From Flavobacterium phragmitis (lineage in GTDB: Bacteria; Bacteroidota; Bacteroidia; Flavobacteriales; Flavobacteriaceae): a DNA stretch of 64,000 nucleotides. Position 1 is the stretch's first letter. Each line of letters begins with the position of its first letter. Shown one piece after another: positions 46,601 through 53,805 of the stretch. The position numbers were made by a program, and so were the translations under genes. The DNA is taken from positions 282,860-346,859 of the forward strand of contig NZ_FOMH01000008.1 in assembly GCF_900112575.1 (NCBI RefSeq), in the 5' to 3' direction. The notes under the pieces were generated by a model. It was given only the letters and a program-made list of their open reading frames with translations, did no database searches and was not told the origin of the DNA.

Positions 46601-47573
46601 ACCAGTAATTTCTAGTACAGCGACCGATTATACAGTTTTAACTCCTGCGGGTCAATATTATGCTAAAAATGCATCGGCGAAAGCCTATAATTCGGCTAAA
46701 GAATATGTTCCGTTATGGAAAACAAAAGTAGAAATGTTGAGTTACACACTTTCTTCTGATTATAAAAATATTACCATAAAATGGACAGGAACCAATCAAG
46801 AGTTGGTAAACAAATATGTTTTGGAGAGAAAACTAACAGGTGAAAATGCGTTTTCTGTTTTCTATGAATCAACAGATTATACTATTATTTCAAAAATAGA
46901 TCAGGTTCGCACTCATGCCGAATACAGAATTAAAGTTATAGGTAAAGACAATGTAGAGTCAGCTTATTCTGCGGTAATGGTTTACGATCAGCCTGCGGTT
47001 CCGGCAATTCCAGAAGATTTTATAGGTGAAGCAGTATCATCATCAACGATTAATTTAAAATGGTCTCTTGCAACAGGAGCGGAATCGTATAAAATCAAAA
47101 GAGCCACAACACTTAATGGAACTTATGATGTTATAAACGCTTATGTAAAAGACAGCATTTTTAACGACACTAATTTAGAAGCAAATACAGACTATTTCTA
47201 CAAGATTGCATCAGAGAATGCAGGAGGAGAAAGTCAATATTCTGCGACTATACAAGTGAAAACATTGACAGCTTCTGGTACTTTGAGTGCTAAAAACGCA
47301 AATATAGGAGACATAAATGCGCTAGGAGAAGGCGTTAAAATAATCAGCGCGTATCCAAATCCAACAACGGGTCAGTTTGATATTTTCTTGCCAACAAATG
47401 AGGATAATGCCACAATTGGAATTTATACACTGGATGGCAAGCTGATTTCAACAGCAAACCATGCAAACGTAAATGGCAGCATTCATTTGAATATTGAAAA
47501 TCAGCCTTCGGGAATTTATTTGGTAAAAATACAAGCACATCCTGATGCTACAGTCCGAGTTATTAAAAAATAA
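43692..47573 (+). CDS. Multidomain secreted GH128-like endo-glycanase with T9SS tail
   Basis: A 1293-residue surface protein. Signal peptide (to ~22); a laminin-G-like region (~50-150); two tandem copies of a ~155-residue module (~175-329 and ~347-500, both with ANSTSG, DVTSGHTFESDNSVY and NKLR-KGDL); a beta/gamma-crystallin-like stretch (~645-715); a GH128/Asl1-like barrel (~725-1000) with Glu797 in LLGFNEPDRPD as likely acid/base and Glu887 in IWITEWNIGANW as likely nucleophile; two FN3 domains (~1005-1195); and a type A T9SS sorting domain (AYPNPTTGQFDIF to the end). GH128 enzymes cut beta-1,3-glucan; in this locus beta-1,3-galactan is the alternative target. The paired modules are probably glycan-binding. 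Confidence 0.88.
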   Translation: MKKLYIFILFWLSVFVFNIQAQAPNLPVKTTLATTLNGPKTFTNASTSDILTFPLSNQSEFTLEVKAKVNSAVGRGFDVEVKNTIGLGFRTSLDKTTFNSTTILSTPENLSTSVDNAQEQTYRYAVKDGVANIYQDGHYLASKTLDFLNDTSGAPVAYGADNLLGRWAGVTGNNSGKPNDYGWANTSTSLPWNTANSTSGVRYLDVTSGHTFESDNSVYSGRIMYIRWDNASYSAATYSYPVKLEQGLRYEFSWLYEYISNAAAGVKLNVSISSGADGSGVIASKTFTTGSANKLRRGDLSFVSNVDGNYYLTITGDYALMAIADLKLKSSNLINTWDGYYNDNAGTPAAYGWTNVASPSIFNTANSTSGARFMDVTSGHTFESDNSVYNGRLMYIRWDSTALENSVYSFPVQLEASKGYQFSWIYEYISNLSPGSQMTVSVSTAANGGGTVLATKNFTTGAVNKLRKGDLAFQSQSAGTYYINVTGAKALFGIADLKVQGQETANIVIGKNYASGAVDMAITSVTFENLAYAPDKVISPSLQTINISSNTTAGAFAKSKVVLSGTASLYLKNGNNPLINSTVNLTSTDNSLYFENVKPSEVISSQLQYVSVNGTLAVNGTNVNVTNYGGGTVVSPYVADYQPLQVFTEENFGGSSQQYVTVTPFDNLGAFDNAIKSFKLKKGYMATFATSADGSGYSRVYIAENEDLEVPVLPINLKGTISFVRTMRWHQVTKKGLAGGSTEAINSTNITWYYNWNTGMDTTPNVEYVPIRQTQWWPSFTPAYTKEGYTHLLGFNEPDRPDQANMTVEAAISNWPALLKSGLRVGSPATSDPYNPWMANFMTQAEANNYRVDYVALHCYWFKTAAQWKSDLQYIYDKYKRPIWITEWNIGANWTANNFPDDVNTLTDANATKHKNDLASILAVLESADYVERYSIYNWVQDARAMYVTINDAFKTRNPNWQNYVWLQNAPVISSTATDYTVLTPAGQYYAKNASAKAYNSAKEYVPLWKTKVEMLSYTLSSDYKNITIKWTGTNQELVNKYVLERKLTGENAFSVFYESTDYTIISKIDQVRTHAEYRIKVIGKDNVESAYSAVMVYDQPAVPAIPEDFIGEAVSSSTINLKWSLATGAESYKIKRATTLNGTYDVINAYVKDSIFNDTNLEANTDYFYKIASENAGGESQYSATIQVKTLTASGTLSAKNANIGDINALGEGVKIISAYPNPTTGQFDIFLPTNEDNATIGIYTLDGKLISTANHANVNGSIHLNIENQPSGIYLVKIQAHPDATVRVIKK

Positions 47574-47612
47574 AATATTAAAAAATAAGTAAAGCGTACT
47601 GAAATTATTTTT

Positions 47613-47751
47613 AAACACATAGGAACGTGGTTTTTAAAACTGCGTAAAGGCATTTCATTAGCATCAACACACATAGGAAACTATGTGTTAGAAACTAGTT
47701 TCTTTCTGTTTTCTTTTTTTAGATAAAGAACAACTATGTTTCTATGTGTTT
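47613..47751 (-). repeat. ~139-bp intergenic repeat, copy 1
   Basis: Bounded by AAACACATAG at both ends (inverted) with a central GAAACTAGTTTC palindrome at 47691-47702. Its reverse complement aligns along its whole length with 63830-63966, sharing AAACACA, ACATAGTT, GAAACTAGTTTC and AACACATAG blocks in order. No protein is encoded. Confidence 0.8.
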
Positions 47752-47799
47752 AATTTAAAAGTTAAGTGAAGTTTGGTTTTAATTAGTGCAGAGTTGACG

Positions 47800-47819
47800 A
47801 GGGATCTTTCGGGATCCCT
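47800..47819. other. Short inverted repeat
   Basis: AGGGATC and GATCCCT pair around TTTCGG. With no following T run it is not an obvious terminator. The surrounding 47752-47881 holds nothing else recognised. Confidence 0.5.
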
Positions 47820-47881
47820 TGTTAAAATAGAAAGATCTCAGAATTAACAGAGATTATTTAGGATTAAAAAATAGATATAAA

Positions 47882-48733
47882 ATGAGATTTATCGGTAAGT
47901 TTTTAGTGGTGGGAATTGCTCTGATGTTGCTTTTTAGTTTCGTCAGGTACAAAGAAAAAGTTTTAATTTCTGAAGATTATAAGTTGGTCTGGGCAGATGA
48001 GTTTAATACAGATGGTCGTCCAGATAAAAAGAATTGGAATTACGAAATAGGTTTTGTGAGAAATCAAGAAAACCAGTGGTATCAGAAAGAAAATGCATTT
48101 TGCAAAGATGGTTATTTGATTATCGAAGCCAGAAATGAAAATAAACCCAACCCAAATTTTGTATCTAAAACGCATAAAGATTTTGCTAAAAATAGAGATT
48201 CCATAAAAGTGACTTCTTCCTGTTTGATTACCCGCGGAAAGCATTCCTGGCAATATGGCCGGTTCGAAATGCGTGCTAAAATTCCAGTTGGAAAAGGAAT
48301 GTGGCCAGCCTTTTGGAGTTTGGGAGTAAAAGGAAACTGGCCAGCAAACGGCGAAATTGACATCATGGAATATTACACCGGAAAAATATTGGCGAATGCA
48401 GCATGGAAATCAAAAGAAGCGAATACAGCTTGGGATAGTGAAACATTTAAACTGAGTGATTTTAAGGACAAAGCATGGGCAGATCAGTTTCATGTTTGGA
48501 AAATGGATTGGGATGCACATTCGATTAAATTATATGTTGACAATCAATTATTAAATGAAATTAGTGTTGATAAAACCATATACTCAAAAGATCAAGAAAT
48601 AATTCCATTTCAGCAGCCGCATTATTTATTAGTCAATCTGGCTGTTGGAGGGATAAATGGCGGAAATTTCACTAAAGCAGATCTTCCGTCAAGATACAGT
48701 ATAGATTATATCAGGGTTTATCAAAAAAAATAA
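47882..48733 (+). CDS. GH16 endo-beta-1,3-glycanase
   Basis: A 283-residue enzyme with an N-terminal hydrophobic signal or anchor (FLVVGIALMLLFSFV) and a GH16 beta-sandwich: VWADEFNTDGRPDKKNW, YGRFEMRAKIPVGKGMWPAF, the catalytic motif GEIDIMEYY with nucleophile Glu158 and acid/base Glu163, and a C-terminal HYLLVNLAVGG block. The ExDxxE form with the extra Met bulge is that of laminarinase-like GH16_3, which also contains endo-beta-1,3-galactanases of arabinogalactan loci. It starts the tightly spaced GH16-GH43-GH154-GH43 operon; the next start is 8 bp after its stop. Confidence 0.93.
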   Translation: MRFIGKFLVVGIALMLLFSFVRYKEKVLISEDYKLVWADEFNTDGRPDKKNWNYEIGFVRNQENQWYQKENAFCKDGYLIIEARNENKPNPNFVSKTHKDFAKNRDSIKVTSSCLITRGKHSWQYGRFEMRAKIPVGKGMWPAFWSLGVKGNWPANGEIDIMEYYTGKILANAAWKSKEANTAWDSETFKLSDFKDKAWADQFHVWKMDWDAHSIKLYVDNQLLNEISVDKTIYSKDQEIIPFQQPHYLLVNLAVGGINGGNFTKADLPSRYSIDYIRVYQKK

Positions 48734-48740
48734 ATAAAAA

Positions 48741-49868
48741 ATGAAATTAAAATTTTCAATCATTATCAGTTTTGTGTGTTCTTTTGTTTTTTCGCAAAAC
48801 AATTATTTTGTTCCGGGAAAACAGTGGAAAGATACAGAGGGAGTACATATTAACGCTCACGGTGGCGGAATTCTTTTTGATGCAGGAACGTATTACTGGT
48901 ACGGCGAATATAAAACTTCGGGGCGTTCAGGAAACACCTCATTAGAAGGAATCAGCTGTTATTCCTCAAAAGATTTGTACAATTGGCATAACGAAGGCAT
49001 TGTACTGCGAGTCGAACAAAATCCTAAATCAGAAATTACAAAAGGATGCGTTATGGAGCGTCCAAAAGTTATTTTCAATAAAAAAACAGGTCAATATGTG
49101 ATGTGGTTTCATTTGGAACTAAAAGGGCAGGGTTATGATGCCGCAAAAGTCGCTGTTGCCATTAGTGATACTCCAAAAGGACCATTTAAATTTGTAAAAT
49201 CCTATCGTCCAAATAAAAGTGTTTGGCCTTTGGATTATAAAGAGGAATTTAAAACAGCTTCTGCAAATGAAAAACAATTAAAGTCTTGGAGTCCAGAATG
49301 GCTCACAGCTATTCATAACGGAATGCTCGTTCGCAGGGATTTTGACAAAGGGCAAATGTCTAGAGATATGACCGTTTATGTTGATGATAATGAAAAGGCG
49401 TATTTAATTCATTCTTCGGAAGAGAATTTGACGCTTCATATTTCAGAACTTACAGCTGATTATTTAGATTTTACGGATAAATGGACAAGAGTAGCACCAG
49501 CAGGACATAATGAAGCGCCAGCTATTCTAAAGAAAGATGGGTTTTATTACATGATAACATCAGGCTGTACGGGCTGGGATCCAAATGCAGCAAGATCTTT
49601 TAAATCAAAATCCATTTGGGGACCTTGGGAAACGTTAGGAAATCCGTGTGTGGGTAAAGATGCTGAATTGACTTTTCATTCACAAAGCACTTATATTCTT
49701 CCTGTACAAGGCAAAAAGGATCAGTTTATTTTTATGGCTGATCGATGGAATCCTAAAAATCCAATTGATGGTACTTACATTTGGCTGCCAATAGAATTTG
49801 AAAACAATAAGCCTGTTTTAAAATGGTCTGACAAATGGAATTTAGAAGTTTTTACAGCAAACAAATAG
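48741..49868 (+). CDS. GH43 subfamily 24-like exo-beta-1,3-galactanase
   Basis: A 375-residue exported five-bladed propeller. It opens WKDTEGVHINAHGGGILFDA, where ordinary GH43 enzymes have the base Asp; this HGGG form marks GH43_24. The conserved Glu106 (CVMERPKV), Glu258 (GHNEAPAIL) and Gln315 (LTFHSQSTYI) match the three key residues of the fungal enzyme Pc1,3Gal43A, in which a Gln replaces the missing Asp base. The family releases galactose or side-chain-bearing galacto-oligosaccharides from the beta-1,3-galactan backbone of arabinogalactan. No CBM is attached. It is second in the operon. Confidence 0.9.
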   Translation: MKLKFSIIISFVCSFVFSQNNYFVPGKQWKDTEGVHINAHGGGILFDAGTYYWYGEYKTSGRSGNTSLEGISCYSSKDLYNWHNEGIVLRVEQNPKSEITKGCVMERPKVIFNKKTGQYVMWFHLELKGQGYDAAKVAVAISDTPKGPFKFVKSYRPNKSVWPLDYKEEFKTASANEKQLKSWSPEWLTAIHNGMLVRRDFDKGQMSRDMTVYVDDNEKAYLIHSSEENLTLHISELTADYLDFTDKWTRVAPAGHNEAPAILKKDGFYYMITSGCTGWDPNAARSFKSKSIWGPWETLGNPCVGKDAELTFHSQSTYILPVQGKKDQFIFMADRWNPKNPIDGTYIWLPIEFENNKPVLKWSDKWNLEVFTANK

Positions 49869-49904
49869 TTGTATTATGCATTAGAAATCTGAAAAAAAAT
49901 AAGA

Positions 49905-51923
49905 ATGAATAATTTAAAAATGTGGTTTTTAACCACAATGTTTAGTCTGTCTTTATTTTCACAACAAAGAGAAAATACGAATAACGTTTTTAGAATTGTT
50001 AATCCAGATTATAAGCTGAGTCCTTATACCGGAATGACAAAACAACATTGGAAAGACGCTGGACTTTATTTATTAGAAGGCGCTTTTAGTTACATTCATA
50101 ATCTGGATGATCCAATGAAGTTTCCAAAACAGCCTGGAAAAAGTTATCCGCAGGATGAAGGCAGAGTACCGACAGAGAAACTGGAAGGATTGAGCAGAAC
50201 GTTGTTTATCGCTTCTCCGCTTCTTAAAGAAAATCCGAATTTGGTCATCAATAATATTAAAGTTGCTGACTATTATAGACATCAGTTTAGCAAATTAATC
50301 GATCCAAAAAGTCCTTCTTATATTACGCCGAGAGCTAAAAATGGAGGCCCGAGCCAGAATTTGGTGGAGTATGGAGCAATTGCCATGTCTTTGCTTACCA
50401 ATCCAGAAGTGCTTTGGAAACCCTTACTGCAAGAGCAGAAAGATGCCTTGGCAAAATCGATGCTTAGTTACGGCGATGGTCCTACGGTATCTTCCAATTG
50501 GAAGTTTTTCAACATTTTTGTTTTAAGCTTTTTCAAAGAACAAGGTTATGCTGTGAATGAAAAACTGCTGGATGAATATCTGCAAAAATGTTTAAATGAT
50601 TATAGAGGCGATGGCTGGTACAACGACAGTCCGGCTTACGATTACTACAGTATGTGGGGATTTCAATTGTATGGAGCGCTTTGGTCTGAATATTTTGGAA
50701 ACAAATATTATCCTGAATATGCGGCGAAGTTCAAAAGTAATTTTAGAGATCTTAATTCTAATTATCCTTCAATGTTCAGCCAAAATGGTGAAATGATTAT
50801 GTTTGGGCGAAGCATTAGTTATCGAATTGCGTCTATTGCCGCTTTTCCGTTTATGGGACTAGAAAATGATCCTTCGGTTAATAATGGCTGGTTACGCAGA
50901 ATTTCTTCAGGAGTTTTAAAACAGTTTTTAGAAAATCCTGATTTTATGAAAGACAATGTGCCAACACTTGGTTTTTATGGAGCATTTGAGCCCGCCGTTC
51001 AAGTGTACAGCTGTAGAGGAAGCGTGTATTGGATGGGAAAAGCCTTTATGGGACTTTTATTGCCAGATGATAATCCGTTTTGGACAGCAAAAGAGAATGA
51101 TGGAGATTGGGAAACCAAATTTAAAAAAGAGAATGTTTATAATAATTTTCTAAACGGTTCGAAGATTTTAATTACAGATTATCCAAATATTGGGGCATCA
51201 GAAATCAGAGCTTGGTGTCATGAAAAAAAGAAAGATGACTGGCAGGGATTCAGATCTACAGAAAATTATAACCGACTTTCTTATAATAGCGCTTTCCTTT
51301 GGCAGGCTGACAGTTCTAATGGAGAAGTGGCCATGAATTATGTTTTTAAAAATGCTAAACAAGAATGGGAACCGCTAAGATTATTTACTTTTAAAAAGTT
51401 TGAAGACGGCATTTATTACCGTAATGCGGTTTTGGAAAGCAATGATCATATCCAAATGAATCTGGCTGATATTCCGTTGCCAAACGGTATTTTAAGAATT
51501 GATAAAAATAGCAGTTCAGATGCTGTTGCGATGCGATTAGGACATTATGCTTTACCGCAATTGGACAAAGAGATTAAAACGACAACAAAGAATATTGATG
51601 GTAAAACTGTAACCATTATTGATAACGGAAAATACCAATTGGCGATGATGCCGCTTTTGGGCTGGGAAAAAACGGAAGTTGTTACTTGTAAAGATTTACA
51701 TCCCGAAAGTGAAATCAGCAAAGTGATTGATGTTACGGCTAGTTTTAATCCGAATAATAAGAAAGCTAATATTTACGCAACTTTGATGCTTTGGAAAAAA
51801 TCAGGTGAAAAATGGAAGAATAAAGAATTGATGCCACTAAAAATTAAAGAACAGAAAAATGGGACTGTCAGCATAGAATTTAATAATGGAATAAAGAAGC
51901 TGGTTGATTTTAAAAACGAATAA
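49905..51923 (+). CDS. DUF2264 protein, GH154-type beta-glucuronidase
   Basis: A 672-residue exported protein (signal MNNLKMWFLTTMFSLSLFSQ). Residues ~20-400 are the DUF2264 alpha/alpha barrel: KLEGLSRTLFIASPLL, NLVEYGAIAMSLLTNPEVLW, YRGDGWYNDSPAYDYYSMWG, and MIMFGRSISYRIASIAAFPF. The C-terminal ~270 residues form a beta-rich domain. GH154 was founded on DUF2264 enzymes of Bacteroides arabinogalactan loci that remove beta-glucuronic acid. The same job here would follow removal of rhamnose caps. Catalytic residues are not certain to me. It lies 36 bp after the exo-galactanase gene. Confidence 0.85.
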   Translation: MNNLKMWFLTTMFSLSLFSQQRENTNNVFRIVNPDYKLSPYTGMTKQHWKDAGLYLLEGAFSYIHNLDDPMKFPKQPGKSYPQDEGRVPTEKLEGLSRTLFIASPLLKENPNLVINNIKVADYYRHQFSKLIDPKSPSYITPRAKNGGPSQNLVEYGAIAMSLLTNPEVLWKPLLQEQKDALAKSMLSYGDGPTVSSNWKFFNIFVLSFFKEQGYAVNEKLLDEYLQKCLNDYRGDGWYNDSPAYDYYSMWGFQLYGALWSEYFGNKYYPEYAAKFKSNFRDLNSNYPSMFSQNGEMIMFGRSISYRIASIAAFPFMGLENDPSVNNGWLRRISSGVLKQFLENPDFMKDNVPTLGFYGAFEPAVQVYSCRGSVYWMGKAFMGLLLPDDNPFWTAKENDGDWETKFKKENVYNNFLNGSKILITDYPNIGASEIRAWCHEKKKDDWQGFRSTENYNRLSYNSAFLWQADSSNGEVAMNYVFKNAKQEWEPLRLFTFKKFEDGIYYRNAVLESNDHIQMNLADIPLPNGILRIDKNSSSDAVAMRLGHYALPQLDKEIKTTTKNIDGKTVTIIDNGKYQLAMMPLLGWEKTEVVTCKDLHPESEISKVIDVTASFNPNNKKANIYATLMLWKKSGEKWKNKELMPLKIKEQKNGTVSIEFNNGIKKLVDFKNE

Positions 51924-51981
51924 TGGTGTAATTCATTTTTATATTTGTATTATTAACTAAAGAAAAAATTAAAAGCCTAAA

Positions 51982-52986
51982 ATGAAATTTATTAGATTAT
52001 CTATTTTAACCCTATTAGCTGTGGTGTATTCATCCCAAAGCTATTCACAGTCCATTGAATTCAATAACCCAATAGCAGAAAAACGTGCCGATCCGTGGGT
52101 GTATAAGACCAATTCGGGTGAGTATTATTTAATTGCGACAGTTCCCGAATATGATCGTATAGTACTGCGAAAAGCAAATAGTATTAACGGACTAAAAGAA
52201 GCCAAAGAAAAAGAAATCTGGCATAAACATACAACAGGAGTGATGGCAAATCATATTTGGGCTCCTGAATTGCACAGGATTGATGGCAAGTGGTATATTT
52301 ATTTTGCCGCTGGTGAAGCTGAAAATAAATGGAATATCAGAATTTGGGTATTGTCCAATCCATCAGCAGATCCAATGCAGGGTAAATGGACAGAAGAAGG
52401 TCAGATAAAAACTAAAATAGATTCATTTTCTTTAGACGCTACAACTTTTGTGCATAACGGTAAAAGATATTTAATTTGGGCGCAGAATGTAAGAGGAGGA
52501 AAACATGGTACAGCTTTGGTTTTATCAGAAATGAAAAATCCGACTACACTTACAGGTCCAGAAATCGTTATTACAGAACCTGAATTTGGCTGGGAAAGAG
52601 AAAAGTATAATGTAAATGAAGGTCCAGCTGTCATTCAAAAAAACGGAAAAATATTTGTTAGTTATTCTGCTAGTGCAACGAATCATAATTATTGTATGGG
52701 ATTGCTTTGGATTAATGAAAATGCCGATTTGCTAAATGTAGCTAATTGGAATAAATCTCCAGCTCCTGTTTTTTATACGAATCCAGATTTAAAGCGATAT
52801 GGTCCAGGCCACAATTCATTTACAACTTCTGAAGATGGAAAAACAACGATAATGATTTACCATGCGAGAGATTACAAGGAAATTCAAGGAGATGAGTTAT
52901 CAGATGTAAATCGTGCAACCCGAGCTCGTGTTGTGGAGTGGACAGAAAGCGGTTTTCCTGATTTTATGCAAAACAAAAAAGATTAA
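51982..52986 (+). CDS. GH43 alpha-L-arabinofuranosidase
   Basis: A 334-residue exported propeller (signal peptide ending SQSYSQ). The GH43 triad is complete: base Asp37 in EKRADPWVY, modulator Asp152 in FSLDATTF and acid Glu213 in VNEGPAVI. The segment YYLIATVPEYDRIVLRKANS with GVMANHIWAPELH is typical of the exo-acting arabinofuranosidase subgroup (GH43_26-like). It should trim arabinose from arabinogalactan side chains in the periplasm. It is the last gene of the GH16-to-GH43 operon and is followed by a strong terminator. Subfamily is inferred, the family is sure. Confidence 0.92.
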   Translation: MKFIRLSILTLLAVVYSSQSYSQSIEFNNPIAEKRADPWVYKTNSGEYYLIATVPEYDRIVLRKANSINGLKEAKEKEIWHKHTTGVMANHIWAPELHRIDGKWYIYFAAGEAENKWNIRIWVLSNPSADPMQGKWTEEGQIKTKIDSFSLDATTFVHNGKRYLIWAQNVRGGKHGTALVLSEMKNPTTLTGPEIVITEPEFGWEREKYNVNEGPAVIQKNGKIFVSYSASATNHNYCMGLLWINENADLLNVANWNKSPAPVFYTNPDLKRYGPGHNSFTTSEDGKTTIMIYHARDYKEIQGDELSDVNRATRARVVEWTESGFPDFMQNKKD

Positions 52987-53031
52987 TACTTTACATCTGT
53001 TCGATATAGAATTTGTAAAGTGCTGTACTAT

Positions 53032-53066
53032 AAAAGCTGTCTCATTTTTTTGAGACAGCTTTTTTA
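53032..53066 (+). terminator. Strong terminator at the end of the polysaccharide locus
   Basis: AAAAGCTGTCTCA (53032-53044), T-rich loop, TGAGACAGCTTTTTT (53051-53065). Confidence 0.93.
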
Positions 53067-53200
53067 TTTAGTCATTTTGATTCATATATATGTAAAGTAC
53101 CATGAAATCAGGTATTTTTTTTTGTCTTTGATGTCAGTAAATTTGTAGCTAATCAAAGAAAGCCATCATGAGAAATAAAGGTATAGACCAATTTTTAGTT

Positions 53201-53749
53201 ATGAAATCAAGTTTCGCGAAGCAGCTTTTTCAGATATTCTTTTTAGCTTTAGTATTAGTTTCTTGTTCAAGTGATGATAATGGATCAGATAATTCAGGAT
53301 CCGATTATTATTTTAGAGCAACTTTGGACGGACGAAAAATAGATTTTTACGATGTAAATTTTCAAGGAAGCGGTAACGATAATCGATTTGAACATATCAC
53401 AGTTGGAGGATTCGAGGCGCCTTATCCAACAAAAGTTGGCGAGCAAATACCACCTTCTTTAGATTTTGAAATTTGGAGAATAGGAGGAGACATCAAAGCA
53501 GGTATATATTCCACACCTGCTGAATCAGAAATGATAGCACGTTATGCTATTCAAACTGCAAACGGAACGATTGTTTACAACACCAGCACAGCAGATGATA
53601 TTTTTACATTAAAAATAGAATCTATTAGTAAAAATGGCATCAAAGGAACATTTTCTGGAAAGGTTAGGAATTTAGATTCAGGTAAAGCAATAGAAATTAC
53701 AGAAGGAACTTTTAATCTTCCTTATGAAGATATTATTAGTCCAAAATGA
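53201..53749 (+). CDS. Predicted lipoprotein of unknown function
   Basis: From the chosen start the product is 182 residues: MKSSFAKQLFQIFFLALVLV, then SC and SSDDNGSDNSG, a textbook lipoprotein signal with an acidic tether. The mature part (FRATLDGRKIDFYDVNFQGS and so on to ~170) is beta-rich and matches no family I recognise; small lipoproteins of this style are common in Flavobacterium. An ATG at 53168 adds 11 residues and is possible. Its TGA overlaps an ATG (ATGA at 53746-53749) in the frame of the next gene, so they may be coupled. Confidence 0.75.
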   Translation: MKSSFAKQLFQIFFLALVLVSCSSDDNGSDNSGSDYYFRATLDGRKIDFYDVNFQGSGNDNRFEHITVGGFEAPYPTKVGEQIPPSLDFEIWRIGGDIKAGIYSTPAESEMIARYAIQTANGTIVYNTSTADDIFTLKIESISKNGIKGTFSGKVRNLDSGKAIEITEGTFNLPYEDIISPK

Positions 53750-53805
53750 GAGTATTCGAAATGATAAAAGCCAATTTGTTAAACGATAATTACAATAGTA
53801 AAAGA

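Noticed and set aside
26875..52986. Ulvan utilization as the role of the locus
   Set aside because: BNR_4, GH105, GH2 and GH43 occur in ulvan loci, but there is no sulfatase, GH78 or GH39 here, while GH154 and the exo-galactanase point to arabinogalactan.
26875..52986. A pure beta-1,3-glucan (laminarin) locus, suggested by GH16 and GH128
   Set aside because: GH105, GH154, GH2 beta-galactosidase, two GH43 enzymes and the BNR_4 protein have no role on beta-1,3-glucan; kept only as a caution for the two endo-enzymes.
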